Numbered from the stretch's first letter, positions 1 through 11,092 are shown. The stretch: DNA of 64,000 nucleotides from Hyaloperonospora brassicae (GCA_947650285.1 CANTFL010000122.1:248001-312000); one strand, 5' to 3'. Numbers and translations are program-made. Notes: generated by a model from the letters alone, not told the origin.

Positions 1-1259
1 TGTACCAGCTGCTGCAGCTCCCGAAGCCGGACGCGGTCCACGCGCTCTGTCGCATCGTGAGCGACATGCGGCCCATTGCCGAGGACGCGATCAAAGCGCT
101 CATCAATCTGACGGCAGCGAATCCCGTGGCGTGTGAGCGCTCGCTGGCGTGTGGTCTGCTGGACCGCGTGATGGCGCACGTGGGCGACGACGAGTGGCGG
201 CTCCTGGACTACTCGATGATGCTGTTGGCCAACGTGAGCACGACGCCCGAAGGCGCCAAGGCGCTGCTCGGATACGACGAGAAGCTCACGGATGCGTCGC
301 TGATTGTGCTGCGCGAGAAGAAGATCCGGACGCTCACGAACGCGTTTCTCGACAGCCAAGCGGAACCTGATGGCATTGACAGCGCTGGGGAACCGAAATG
401 GGACGACGAGTACCAGTACGTGGCCAACATACTCGCCAACATTAGCCAGCTGGAACAAGGTCGCGACTTTCTGCTCAAGATGCGACAAAGCACGTCGCTC
501 GCTGGCGCGCTGCTGTTGCAGCTCAAGTCGCCGAACGTCGTGCGTCGACGAGGTGTTACTGCTGCACTCAAGAACTTGTGCTTTGACTCTGACAACCACT
601 TTTATCTGTACGATCAACTGGACCTGCCGACGCACATGATGGTGTTACTCGCTGGCCCTGAGGAACTGGATGAAGACGACAAGATGGGTATGAACCCGGT
701 CGTGTACAGCCAAGGCACGAGGAAGAAGCGCGAGCACGACCGACTCGTTCGGCTTGCTGCAGTCGACTGTCTACTGCTGCTGTGTACGACACGGAACGGG
801 CGGAAGGAGCTGCGTCGCAAGAAGGTGTACCCGATCATCCGCGATGCGCATCTAGTGGAACCCGACGACGAGATTGGCGACCAGATTTACAAACTTGTTG
901 ACTTTCTGATTCGCGACGAAGATGGCGAGGAGCCTGACTGGAATGAGGTGCGCGCCAAGTCTTTTGCAGCCGATCAAGAGACCAAGTTGACAGACGATGG
1001 CGAGACGGTATTGCCGCCGGCCGTTGCAGCGCCGGACACGGCACTTCAGCCAAAGGAACCCGTGGTACGGAGCAAAGCTGAGAGAAAACAGAGGACGGTT
1101 GAGAGAAAAGTTGTCACGGCGTCATCGACTCTTCCGACGAGTGGAGAGGACGAAGAGGTGTCAGAAGATGTTGCGGACCAGCTCACCAGCGAGATTTCGG
1201 CCCTGGACGTGAGTAGTGACGAGGAAGACGAAGACGAGGATGCTCTTGGCATGGATTAG
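1..1259 (+). CDS. HGH1: Protein HGH1 homologue (5' end outside window)
   Basis: Armadillo-like repeat protein of the HGH1/FAM203 family. In yeast Hgh1 is a cytosolic chaperone that helps fold elongation factor eEF2 with TRiC/CCT and prefoldin. The frame is already open at the left edge (from base 3), so the true start lies upstream; the GTG at 57 is not a start. Visible family blocks are the ANILANISQLEQGRDFLL stretch, the VRRRGVTAALKNLCFD block and a C-terminal KKVYPIIRDAHLVEPDDEI region followed by DGEEPDWNEV. The last ~100 residues are a charged acidic tail with low complexity, normal for the end of this family. It converges on the cyclin gene, with about 350 bases between the two stops. 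Family assignment rests on recognised motifs, not on a search. Confidence 0.88.
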   Translation, partial: YQLLQLPKPDAVHALCRIVSDMRPIAEDAIKALINLTAANPVACERSLACGLLDRVMAHVGDDEWRLLDYSMMLLANVSTTPEGAKALLGYDEKLTDASLIVLREKKIRTLTNAFLDSQAEPDGIDSAGEPKWDDEYQYVANILANISQLEQGRDFLLKMRQSTSLAGALLLQLKSPNVVRRRGVTAALKNLCFDSDNHFYLYDQLDLPTHMMVLLAGPEELDEDDKMGMNPVVYSQGTRKKREHDRLVRLAAVDCLLLLCTTRNGRKELRRKKVYPIIRDAHLVEPDDEIGDQIYKLVDFLIRDEDGEEPDWNEVRAKSFAADQETKLTDDGETVLPPAVAAPDTALQPKEPVVRSKAERKQRTVERKVVTASSTLPTSGEDEEVSEDVADQLTSEISALDVSSDEEDEDEDALGMD

Positions 1260-1615
1260 CTAGAGAGACAAAAGATGTATTGATTGATGTCATAGACCAT
1301 ATCGCATGTGCAGTTCATGGGGCTGTGTCTCTTGCATCAAGTTGTTAACATTTGGTGTCTACACGGCTGTGCGGCTACGGCGTCGCAGGATGCCTGGAAT
1401 CATGCGCTCTCTGAAGCGCGATCGTATGAGCAGGATAAAGTATACAGTACGACACGTTGCCGCTCGCGTTGGCGCGTATTCGACGATTGCTTTGTGTCTG
1501 AAAGCCGTTGAAGAGGTCCTCCTGCACTCTAGTACAATCAATTTATATCGGTCGCCTGTGTGGACGGCTTGCAACAGCTTCGAGGGCGGAATACATATAG
1601 TGCTGGCGAGCATGT
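1260..1615. other. Convergent intergenic spacer, HGH1/cyclin
   Basis: Between the stops of two converging genes. The open frames here on + are the reverse shadow of, or extend from, the last cyclin exon. I see no supported gene; it should hold both 3' UTRs. Confidence 0.6.
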
Positions 1616-3422
1616 TCAGGCGCTTTTGCCAAATCCGAGCGGATCCGCTGCCACTCCCATGAAGCGCTCTTTGCTGAACTTTCGTCGCGCAGCAGTGAGC
1701 TTGGCCATCCATCCCACGCATTTCGACGTGTTCCGCAGCATTTCCTTCATGTCTCCGACACAAGGGTCAAGGCTGCGCTCACTGTACGACGAGTGATGCT
1801 CCAGCGTCGGCGACTGTCAGTCGCATCGAGAAGCATGATGTTAGCTCAAGCCGCACTAGCTAACAAGCAGAGATTGACTCAACTCACCCAAACTGGAAAA
1901 TCGAGCATTTGCGTTCGCGCAATGTGAACCGCCGACGCAGCAATCGTTGACGGCAAGTACTTGATAAGCCTGTATTCCTGCAAGCTGCGATCAATCGCGT
2001 AATGCGCGAAATACTCCACGCGATCATCGCAACTGCGCGATGCCTTGAGAAAACGCTTCATAAACTGGAATGCGGTAGGGAATGTCACGCGGTAGCCGAT
2101 CGTTGCAAGTATTTTTGCCTCCATCTGGACAACCTCATCTCGCGTGAACGCGTTGTCGGTGATCTTTGCAAAGTCTTCGGCCTGTGGGGGATAAATCTCT
2201 TCGTACTTCGAAGCGATAAGCATCGCCGAAACGCCAACAAGTTGGAGACGCTGACGTCCGATCGTTAGGTCCTTCTCCAAGTAGTGGTCGATAAGAAGGA
2301 CAGCAATATGCAAAGTCTGAGAAAGCAGGCCATACTTGTAATGAACATCGATCAGCCAGTCCACAAGAATCGCACGCATCTTCGGGTTGACATCCGACTG
2401 GCGGGCCATGTAGGAGCTGCTGATCTTGCTCTTCTTCTACGTAGCCGAACATCGCAATCACTCGCATCAGTATTGGCGGACACGCGTCTCGCGTCCAGAA
2501 TATCACACACCGACTTACCTCTACCTCCAACTGGTACTTTGTTATGTCCTCGGCGTACTGCCAGCACGCGGTCGGATCATCTTTGTCCTCCGAATCGATA
2601 TCGTGATTATCGCCTTCCGGCGTTGGTGGGATGACATCAATCGATGGTGCGATTTTCTCCATCAGTCGCGTCGATCCGAGCGTGCTTACTGAAGTCGGCT
2701 CTGGCAGCGCGCGACTCATCCGACTAATGACAGACGACGAGCTGCAGCTGCCGACCGGCGCTGTGCTGCCAGACGTTGCACCAGCATGGCGACTGCTGAG
2801 GTTGACGTTCCGGAAGTTGCGCTTGCTGGCGTTCGCGTTACTGACACTGCAACTCCTGGCGCTGATATCGCTGAGGCTACGCTTGCTTGCCACAACCGTC
2901 TTCTTGGACAGCGCTCCTGCTGTAGCGACCGACGAGCTGGTCGATGAGCGCATCGACGAGCTCACACTGGACTTCTTGATCTACAGCACCAAAGACCAGT
3001 CACAAGACATCCGATGTGAACACCCCCAATCACTCGTTACGGCCCGCCATTTGTTCGCCACTCGACGTACATTGATCCTGTTGGTCACATCGCCAAGAGC
3101 CGTGCGTCGATTGGTCACATCTCCCAACGCTGGTCGACGAGATCCGCCTGTAGCGCTTGTGTGGCTCTGTGTCTTCGTGTATCTTGGACGCTTCTCGGGG
3201 TTGCCACCGTCGGGCACGTCCCTCGAGATCTGACGCTGTAGCAGTCGCACAGCACACAAGAGACAGCACACACACACACACAAAAGAGTTTGTATCACGT
3301 CGGTACTGCAGCAGCGTCCGTTGCGGTCTCAGGCGGCGCACCTTTCCAAGACGAGAGGCGCGCGAAGCTGCTGGCAGTTCGTTCTCGTTGTTCAGGCAAA
3401 CGCTTGCGTGGGAGAGGGACAT
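1616..3422 (-). CDS. Mitotic B-type cyclin, five exons, 484 aa
   Basis: Regulatory subunit of a mitotic cyclin-dependent kinase. Exons by splice sites and frame: 3422-3342, 3235-3071, 2980-2519, 2436-1888, 1813-1616; every intron is GT-AG and phase 0. The cyclin box carries the hallmark MRAILVDWLIDVH, then LIASKYEEIYPPQ, and a C-terminal cyclin fold running into exon 5 (SPTLEHHSSYSE). The N-terminal part has two adjacent destruction boxes, RPALGDVTN and RTALGDVTN, as expected for APC/C-dependent destruction. The ATG at 3422 is chosen because it opens a short exon with a clean donor (AAG|GTGCGC) that splices in phase to the D-box exon. Intron 1 holds a (CA)8 tract. The first-exon model is inferred and less certain than the rest. 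The gene is divergent from the URC1-like gene. Confidence 0.85.
3267..3282. repeat. (CA)8 microsatellite in cyclin intron 1
   Basis: Eight CA units read directly; lies between cyclin exons 1 and 2 close to the 3' splice site of the minus-strand intron. Confidence 0.9.
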
Positions 3423-4264
3423 GGCTACAGACGGTAATCGGGGACGGCGGGAAAGCAACGGAGGAGATCGAGACGGCTGCGGGTTATGGACAGAGGGGGC
3501 GCGAGCGCCTACGGAGAGAGAGCAGATCTCGAGCACCACCGACTGCTCGGATTCTCGTGTGAATCGCGGGGGAAAATGCACCAATGCGTCTGAATGGACA
3601 CGACTGACTTGGGTTCACTATGGTGAAGAGAGTCGTTGATAATAGCCAACGAGACGTCGTCATTTGAATTCGACGTAACACCGGTACACTCGAGAGTCGA
3701 GCGGTATGCATCGCCGCCAAGCGGTACAAAGGGTGAGAGCCAAAAAGGCCGCCGCCACACTCGCTTATTTTTTCGACAAACGAAGTGAACTCGTGGGGGT
3801 ATTTGTGAGCCTGTAATAAAAGCACCCCAATCTGCCCATTCTTGATTCGACATGCCAAAGATGATATTCACAGTATGTTCAGATGGCCAGAGTGCAAAGC
3901 GAGATAACCTTGTTTGACGTGGTGCACATCAACGAACCTAGCATAAGCAGCACATGTTTGCGCCGTCACCGACTGCTGAATGCGAGCAAACAGCTGTCGT
4001 CTCCCCTACCCTCTGACGAGACGCCGACTCGCGCGGTTCTTGAATCTGACCCACGCGCGGAGCCAAAAACCGGTCAAAAAAGCAACTTCAAGAGCCGCAC
4101 AAGTTCGTTTCAAGACCGCTTTTTTCCTCTCTCGCACGCAGAAGATGTCCCCATCGGTTCATTCCTCAACTTGCGCTCGAGTGCTCAAGTGGCTGTTCAT
4201 CGCGCGCGCTCCTTCGCCCTCGACGCTCTTCTCTCTCGCCAGCGCTGACTGAACGTTTTGAGCC
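3423..4264. other. Divergent promoter region, cyclin/URC1
   Basis: About 840 bases between the start codons of two divergent genes. It contains an open frame at 3883-4248 (+), but its composition is unconvincing and it has no recognisable domain. Likely holds both promoters and 5' UTRs. Confidence 0.6.
4159..4165 (+). promoter_or_regulatory. Candidate oomycete Inr motif upstream of URC1
   Basis: TCATTCC fits the oomycete initiator consensus TCAYTYY and lies about 100 bases before the start codon at 4265. A short motif can match by chance; no TATA-like box is seen nearby. Confidence 0.4.
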
Positions 4265-6070
4265 ATGAACACGGCCACAAACGGCTCGAACGCTGCCCCC
4301 ATGAAGAAAGTAGAGACGCTGGGCAAGCGCAAGAAGTCCATTGACGGTGAGCGATGCGACTGCTCTTGCTCGACTGACGCACATAGCGCCTGTGTACTGA
4401 GAGTCGTGCGTGTTGACAGCGGCCGACGTGAAGCAGATTGACGCGAAGGACGAGTTTGACCCCAACAAGTTTTACGTCTCCCTGACGTCGCACGCGGAGC
4501 AGTTTGGCGTTGACCCGATCTGCGTTCAGGTAGAGAGCGAGCGAGAGAGCGCTACAGCTGTTTGTGTCTGCTCACCATCTTGTCGAGGAGGGATACGTGC
4601 CTAATTGTATGTGCCGTTGTTGTGTGCTGCTGCTGTGTGATGATAGTGGGGGCACCACGACCCGGACGTGCGCGGTCCGATCATTGGCACGAACCGCCAC
4701 CACAAGTACCGCAACGCCATTGGCGCGCACGGCGGCTCGTACTGCATCTACCGTGGACTGGCCGTAGCGTCGGGCGCCATTACGAACAACTCGGTCCCGG
4801 ACTTGCGGGAGACGACACCTGCCGCGAAGATTGGGCCCCACCCGTCGTGGTTTGATCCGGAGAAGATGGTCACGATTGACCCCTTTGGCGCTTGTGTGGT
4901 CGAAGCTTTTCCCGAGTACTTCCAGAAGGGATACGACATTCGTCCGACGATCGCTGTGACGAAGGCCCACATGGACTTTCCCGAGATCCACGAGGCGGTG
5001 CGGCTTGGCCGACTCAAGCCGGATGGCAAGATATTGAAGGACTTGTCGCAGCTCGTCATCACGAAGGCTGCTATTGATCCAGTGTGGTACCTTCCTGGAG
5101 TGGCCAAGCGATTCAACACGACGGAGGCCAATTTGCGCCAGCAGATCTTCCAGGAGACGAACGGCATGTACCCAGAGCTGGTCACGAGAAATGACTTGAA
5201 GGTGTTTCTGCCACCAATTGGCGGGTAAGTACACGATCGTTGTGGAAACCCATCGGTGTGTCATGTCGACTACGACTGACGTACCTGCTGCGTTGCGTGT
5301 GCTCTAGGTTGACGATCTACATCTTTGGGTCGGTCGAGGCCATCTCAGACCCGACAAAAAAGCTGGCGGTGCGTGTCCACGATGAATGCAATGGCTCGGA
5401 CGTGTTTGGCTCGGACATTTGCACGTGCCGGCCATACCTCGCCCACGGAATTGAAGTGTGCGTGCAAACGGCACAGGAAGGAGGGTACGTGTCTGGGTGG
5501 GAGGTACTTGCCAGTCGGAGTCAACGTGAACTGACACATGCGGTCGTTGATGTTGGAATGCAGGACTGGCGTCATTGTCTACTTCCGTAAAGAAGGTCGC
5601 GCTCTGGGTGAAGTGACCAAGTACCTGGTGTACAACTTACGCAAGCGTCAGAAGGGTGGCGACAGCGCCGAAGAGTACTTCAACTGCACTCAGACTGTCG
5701 CAGGTATCCAAGACGTGCGTTTCCAGGCGTTGATGCCTGATGCTCTGCACTGGCTCGGCATCACGAAGATTGACAAGTTTGTGTCGATGAGCGACATGAA
5801 GTACGATGCCATTGTCAACTCGGTGAGTTTTTGTTGAGTTGTGTTCGTTTCGCTAGGCGCGAGCACATTTGTGCTGACACAGTGTGTGGATGACAGGGCA
5901 TTGAAATCGTCGAGCGTATACCCATTCCAGAAGAGCTGATTCCAAAAGATGCTCAGGTGGAGATCACGGCCAAGGTCTTTGCCGGCTACAATGGAGGGGA
6001 CGTGTACAAAGTCGACGCGGAGAAGCTAAAGCAAGTCAAAGGACGTGGTGACAATGAGTACGAAGAGTGA
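4265..6070 (+). CDS. URC1: URC1-like GTP cyclohydrolase II family protein, six exons, 459 aa
   Basis: GTP cyclohydrolase II-type enzyme of the long form found in the uracil catabolism (URC) pathway of fungi, not the short riboflavin RibA type. Exons: 4265-4346, 4420-4529, 4647-5224, 5308-5484, 5564-5822, 5897-6070; GT-AG introns of 73-117 nt keep one frame throughout. A long N-terminal domain (about residues 1-255, including WGHHDPDVRGPIIGTNRHH) precedes the catalytic domain. That domain has a zinc site C-x10-C-x-C (ECNGSDVFGSDICTC), spaced exactly as in RibA, and the nucleotide-site stretch VIVYFRKEGRALG. The C terminus is lysine- and glutamate-rich. The cytosolic role in pyrimidine breakdown is inferred from the fungal family; no other URC gene is in the window. 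Confidence 0.82.
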
Positions 6071-6324
6071 TCAGGACTAGTCGTCGTCATAGGAACTAAT
6101 GCACCGTCAAGAACTATCTCCTCGTTACACGGGCTCAGGTCGTTCGCAAAGTTTGTTTGTTTCTCGTCAAACTACTTCAACATTCGTCGTTTGGACCGTT
6201 TTGTGTGCGATACGGTGTACCGCACGAGCGGCACAACTCGTCTCGGTGCGCCGTACCAATCGTGTGGTACACGTTCGAATCACCTTTTGCGCTTCACGAG
6301 CTGCTGCCCATTTCGTGCGCCGTC

Positions 6325-7773
6325 ATGATCCAGTCCATGTTCATCCTGACCACCACAGGGCACGTGCAGCACAAGAGGGTACGGCCTCTCTCCTGTACGT
6401 CTACTGACTCTGTCCCTCTGTCGTTGCTGGTGACTGCAGGGAGGTGATCATCGAGAAGCACTGGCGCGGCCTCACGAACCGCAACGTCTGCGACTTCTTC
6501 ATGGAAGAGGTCAACAAGTACCGCGAGCGAGAGGACGTGCCGCCTATCATCACGACGAGCAAGTACTACTTGGTCAGCACTTTTCGAGATGATCTGTTTG
6601 TGCTGGCGGTCGTCACGAATGAGGTCTTGTTCTCCAGCTGCATGAGAAAGAGAGAGCTGGAACGTTACTCTCCCGGTCGTTCTGTATTGACAACTCGTGG
6701 CTCGGTGTCTGTAGGTCTCCCCCCTGTTTGTGATAGAGTTCTTGCATCGCGTCCTCGCCGTGTTCCGTGACTACTTTGGCAACTTTGACGAGAACGCTAT
6801 CAAGGACAATTTCTCGACGGTCTACCAGTTGCTGGAGGAGATGCTGGACAATGGCTACCCGCTGACGACAGAGCCGAACGCACTCAAAGCGATGGTGGCT
6901 CCGCCATCTACGGCAAATCGCATTGCTGCAATGGTGTCAGGCAAGTCGCGCGTGAGCAATACGCTGCCTGACGGTGCGATCTCCAACATCCCGTGGCGGA
7001 AGAGCGGCGTGCGCTATACACAGAACGAAATCTACTTTGACATCGTCGAGGAGATTGACGCCATCGTCGACGTATCTGGATGCATGATTTCGTGCGAGGT
7101 GAATGGCTCGATCCAGAGCAACAGTCGCCTTTCGGGTGTCCCGGACCTCACCATGGTGTTCACGGATCCATCCGTGATTGACGACTGCTCGTTCCATCCG
7201 TGTGTGCGGTACTCGAGATATGAGCGGGAGCGAGTGATCTCGTTTGTGCCGCCGGATGGACAGTTTGAGCTCATGCAGTACCGCGTGCAAGTAAAGGACC
7301 TTGTACCACCAGTATACTGTCAGCCGCAGATCACGTACAATGACAAGGGTGGAGGCACTCTGGACCTGGTGATCGGCACGCGTGGCATGCCTTCGCTGAA
7401 CTCGAATGCAAGGAGGAATCTGCAGGTGGAAGATTTGACTGTGCACGTGACTTTTCCAAAGAGCGTGCGTACGGTGGATGTGAACACGGAGTTTGGCACG
7501 TGTTTGTTCGACGAGCCGTCCAAGACTGTCAGGTGGAATGTCGGCAAGCTGGGCAAGAAGGTGCTCAACCCGTCACTTCGTGGCAACATTATCCTCCATC
7601 AAAGCGCTGCAGTGCCCGATGAGAAGCCCATTGTGCTTCTAGGCTTCAAAGTGCCCATGTCGACTGTTTCTGGGCTGAATGTCGAAACGCTGCTCATCAC
7701 CAACGAAAAGTATAAGCCGTACAAGGGTGTGCGGACGATGACGAAGGCTGGCCGCTTCCAAATTCGGACGTAG
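6325..7773 (+). CDS. AP3M: AP-3 adaptor complex mu subunit, three exons, 425 aa
   Basis: Medium subunit of the AP-3 clathrin-associated adaptor, which sorts cargo with tyrosine-based signals from endosome/Golgi to vacuole- or lysosome-related organelles. Exons: 6325-6359, 6440-6623, 6715-7773. The N-terminal longin-like domain (MIQSMFIL, then EKHWRGL, then FVIEFLHRV) is followed by a mu-homology domain (about residues 170-425) starting near ISNIPWRKSGVRYTQNE, with SGCMISCEVNGSIQ and a C-terminal KYKPYKGVR block. Length matches the family (about 418 aa). The first intron has a GC donor (GG|GCACGT ... TGCAG): only this choice keeps phase and joins the conserved start to the EKHW block. The second intron is GT-AG. 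The gene lies 254 bases after URC1 on the same strand. Confidence 0.87.
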
Positions 7774-8304
7774 ACGAGTTGGCGATATCATGGGGTCGTG
7801 TGGAACGCACCGCGCGTTTTTTGCTTCCGGCCGACACTGAATAGATCATGTCGTCATGCACGGATCAAGGAGGCTTGACTGCTAAAGACAAACGGTATCA
7901 TTGCCGCCGCTGCGCAGTGTCATCGTGGAAGCATAGTTCAAGCGGTACTTCTTTGCTACCAGTACCAAACCGGAATGGCTCTACATGGTGCAATGGACCA
8001 GCAACCGCTTTGGACTCCATTGACGCTGCAAATCTCGTGTCTTCCATTGCGCTCGCTCGTTTTATTGTCGCCGCACGTGCCTCCACTCTTCACATCGAGC
8101 CAAAACGTCCTCATTGCACATGTCGGTTTCGCTTCTGTCTATCGACAAGACACTCTACCCAAGTGGGTCGTGCTAACAAATAATAGTTGCAAAAAAACCG
8201 CAAGCTCGAGGTACGGAGCTGCCGGTCAAACTCGCGACGAGGGCCATGTCATTCTTTCACAATAGTGCCGCTCACCTCTCCAGCCCACGTGATCCCAAGC
8301 CCCA
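7774..8304. other. Intergenic, AP-3 mu to SMPD4-like
   Basis: About 530 bases with no supported gene. The open frame 7848-8183 (+) has no recognisable domain. It holds the 3' end of the AP-3 gene and the promoter of the next. Confidence 0.55.
8249..8264 (+). promoter_or_regulatory. Candidate Inr plus flanking region
   Basis: TCATTCT (8249-8255) fits TCAYTYY and is followed by TCACAAT, close to the combined Inr/FPR core described for Phytophthora promoters. It lies about 50 bases before the ATG at 8305, a typical distance. Confidence 0.45.
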
Positions 8305-10884
8305 ATGCCCAGCGCGAATGGCTCTGCATCCGCCGCCGCGACGGCCCGTGCGCCGCTGCCGTCCGCCGTCCTGACGTTCAGCGACACCGACGCCGAGTTC
8401 GCGCGCGCGCTCCAGTCGTACGACATTCCATCCGTCACCGAGGCGCTGCGCCGGTACCTCGCGTCCGAGACCCAAGCCGGGAGTCTCTCGGCCGCCAAGC
8501 ACCAGTCGGTGCAGCTCCGCAGCGTCTTTTACGAGCGCTTTAACCAGCTCCTCGACCGCGTGTTTGGCGTCGACGCCGTCTCGAAGCAGAAGTATGGCGG
8601 CTGGCTCGACTACAGCGCGGGCCTCGGCGCCGCGCCGACTGCAGGGTCCGCTGCTGCGCTTGCAGCCAAGAAACGAGTCGAGCAGCGCGAGGAGAGAGCC
8701 TTAGCAGGCGTCGCGACCGATGACGATGACGGTGAGGAGTTGTTTGGGTCGTTGACCGCCAGTGGTCGAGCTATGGTCAAGCTCCTGGGCGGCGGAGTGC
8801 GTGCAGAGGACGGGTCGGTCTTCCAGTTTCTCTTTCGCGTGCCGCACCCCGTGGAGTTTAAGTTTGCACTCGAGATGCTGCCAGAACAGAGCAAGATGGC
8901 GATCGCCAGTGGTCGAGGCGCGAGTCTGCTGTTCACGCAGCTGCTGCACAAGCCGCTGGCCAAGCAGAGACTGGATCTTCGCCGGCCCGAGCTGCTCGTG
9001 TCCATCGCGGAGCTCTATCTGTTCTACTTTTTCCGCCATCCAGCATCGTCGTCACATCCAGGCGGTGGCGAGTCAACAACTGCAGCGACGTCGGGATCAA
9101 CTGCTAGTGGGATGATGTCGGCGGTCAAACCGACGTCGTCTTCGTCGTCGAGCAGCGCAGCCAAGAGCCGGCAGTCGAACTGGCGTATGTACAACAAAGA
9201 TGGAGTGGCAGCGTTGACGAGAGGGAACCCATACAGCGTGCTGCTATTGCAGTATTTGCGAGCATTCTTGCCCGACACCAATCGCGGCGTCAAGAGCCGC
9301 TTTCACGGCAAGCTGCTGAAAGACTCGAACCTCTTTCTGCACATCATGATTGAGTTTTGGCTGCGGCAGAACCTCATTTCATTCTCGGATGAGCCTGTCG
9401 GTGCGTCAAGTGAGGCTCCAGGCGATTGTCAACCACCACCTCCCAGCAACACGCTGGTGAGCCCATTCGCTGCAGTGTACACGTCGACCAGTTACATGGC
9501 GCCTTCCGATGACTTGCTCAGCTCACTGCTGCTCGCCATTATCTATTTATTATCGGATTCCTTTTTTCCTGCCCCATTGGCGGGAGACGCCACGAGTGGG
9601 TCTCAAGGTGGCGGAACTGGCATGATCGCCGGCAGTGGTGGCGCTTATTTGAGCCGTAGCGTCACTATGCTAAGGCCTCCACTCTACGCGTTATTTCGCC
9701 TGGTGTTTTCTCGTGCTCCCATTGGACTCTCGCCACGAGCATTCATGGCTATTGTCGACGTTTGGCTCGCATACATCCAGCCGTGGCATTGCCGATCTTG
9801 GATGGACTCGAGAGATCCCACGACAGCATGTCTGGGATCCAGGGCAGATGAAGCAACGCAAACTGGATATACACCAGTGTGGGAAAGCTATGTGCTGGCA
9901 AATTACCACTTTTACACAACGCTGTTGGGCACTTTCGTGGAACGAGCAAAAGAGCTGGACTTTTCCGCAGGTGACGAGCGTAACCTGGAGATCGTTGACC
10001 GCGTGATGAGTGTGTACAATGCGGATTTGTTGGCACTTTTGCGTCGGGCGTCGCTCCATCTAGAAAAGTGCCAGCCGTTCGCGATACCGTTTGGCTTGAA
10101 CCGTGGCGTAAGTCGCCCACGTACGGACACTTCGTTGAAGACCAAATCTACTGCTGACGTGTCGCTCACAGCAACTCAAGCGCATGTGCTGACATTTTAC
10201 TGCAAGTCCTTAGGAATCGAGTGCACGCCGGTGCCGCTGCACGATAGCTTCCACCGCGACGCTGAGCGTCTGTTCGATAAGCTGTGGGCGGCGGTGGCGA
10301 CATCTGCCTCGACGACGTCATCATCTGCAGACTTGTACCAGAATGTGAGTGCCGTGTTCCGTGCGTCCGATACGAAAGCAGATGACGAAGTGGTGGAGCA
10401 AGTACAGCGCTTGAGCCGCATGTTGCGGCGTGTGTTTGAGATTTCAGATGCCTATGTCGCATCAACTGCGCACTCGCGTTTGTCGGCTACTGGTACCGGT
10501 GGTGGTGTGGAATCCTTTGCGCCAAGCCGAGACAAGAAGCTGCCGCACTTGCTTTCGCGCGAGGGAGTTTTCCAGCTGCAGCATGGAATGCGCTTATGCT
10601 CTGCGGATACGGCGCAGTACATCGGTGATCCCATGCTCAGTCCAATTTGTTCGTACGAGGTGGTGTGGCTCGTACGTCTTTCGTACCGCGTCTCGACGTG
10701 GCTCAACGCAAAGTTTGGGTTTGTGAATCCGTACCACGGCAAGCGACTCGACGATAACTTGGAAGTGGACCCTGCGAGTCCCTTCATGTACTTTCGTTTT
10801 AACTTCCGCTTCCTCGCCAGCAAAGTGAACCTCAGCTACCTTGGTGCATTCCTCCTCCTGTTGTATGTGATGTACTTCTGGTAA
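8305..10884 (+). CDS. SMPD4-like (neutral sphingomyelinase 3 family) membrane protein, 859 aa
   Basis: Single-exon gene. It resembles SMPD4, a tail-anchored ER/nuclear-envelope protein reported as a neutral sphingomyelinase and linked to nuclear pore assembly. Supporting features are the overall length (SMPD4 is about 830-870 aa), the block VWLAYIQPWHCRSW like the WLSYLQPW motif of that family, the helical LLLQYLRAFLPD and ESYVLANYHFYTTLLGTFVERA stretches, and one hydrophobic C-terminal anchor (LSYLGAFLLLLYVMYFW) at the very end, leaving most of the protein in the cytosol. Ser/Thr-rich linkers near residues 115-150 and 250-290 are probably disordered. No catalytic motif can be confirmed by eye. 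The assignment is by resemblance and could be a related tail-anchored family. Confidence 0.6.
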   Translation: MPSANGSASAAATARAPLPSAVLTFSDTDAEFARALQSYDIPSVTEALRRYLASETQAGSLSAAKHQSVQLRSVFYERFNQLLDRVFGVDAVSKQKYGGWLDYSAGLGAAPTAGSAAALAAKKRVEQREERALAGVATDDDDGEELFGSLTASGRAMVKLLGGGVRAEDGSVFQFLFRVPHPVEFKFALEMLPEQSKMAIASGRGASLLFTQLLHKPLAKQRLDLRRPELLVSIAELYLFYFFRHPASSSHPGGGESTTAATSGSTASGMMSAVKPTSSSSSSSAAKSRQSNWRMYNKDGVAALTRGNPYSVLLLQYLRAFLPDTNRGVKSRFHGKLLKDSNLFLHIMIEFWLRQNLISFSDEPVGASSEAPGDCQPPPPSNTLVSPFAAVYTSTSYMAPSDDLLSSLLLAIIYLLSDSFFPAPLAGDATSGSQGGGTGMIAGSGGAYLSRSVTMLRPPLYALFRLVFSRAPIGLSPRAFMAIVDVWLAYIQPWHCRSWMDSRDPTTACLGSRADEATQTGYTPVWESYVLANYHFYTTLLGTFVERAKELDFSAGDERNLEIVDRVMSVYNADLLALLRRASLHLEKCQPFAIPFGLNRGVSRPRTDTSLKTKSTADVSLTATQAHVLTFYCKSLGIECTPVPLHDSFHRDAERLFDKLWAAVATSASTTSSSADLYQNVSAVFRASDTKADDEVVEQVQRLSRMLRRVFEISDAYVASTAHSRLSATGTGGGVESFAPSRDKKLPHLLSREGVFQLQHGMRLCSADTAQYIGDPMLSPICSYEVVWLVRLSYRVSTWLNAKFGFVNPYHGKRLDDNLEVDPASPFMYFRFNFRFLASKVNLSYLGAFLLLLYVMYFW

Positions 10885-11092
10885 AGCTGCGTGGTGTGTT
10901 TTCGATAAGCAAAGTGAATCAAAGCTGTCTTGTCTTCTGTTGTGCTGGACGTGGCAGAGGAGTTGATGACATACCGAACCGTTTTTTACAGCAAACCTCT
11001 TCGTTCTTGCAACGCTTGTACAGAACGAAACACTCGTGTGCAGTTTGCCCCTCAAAATCCCTATTATATTGCAAAGCACGTTGCCCGCTCGC

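Noticed and set aside
1359..1763. 134-residue minus frame downstream of the cyclin
   Set aside because: Overlaps the last cyclin exon in another phase; the cyclin C terminus fits the frame ending at 1616.
2631..3233. 200-residue plus-strand open frame
   Set aside because: It is the reverse-strand shadow of cyclin exons 2 and 3; the minus strand has the cyclin motifs and splice sites.
3883..4248. 121-residue plus-strand frame upstream of URC1
   Set aside because: No domain, ordinary 5' region composition, and it overlaps the likely promoter and Inr.
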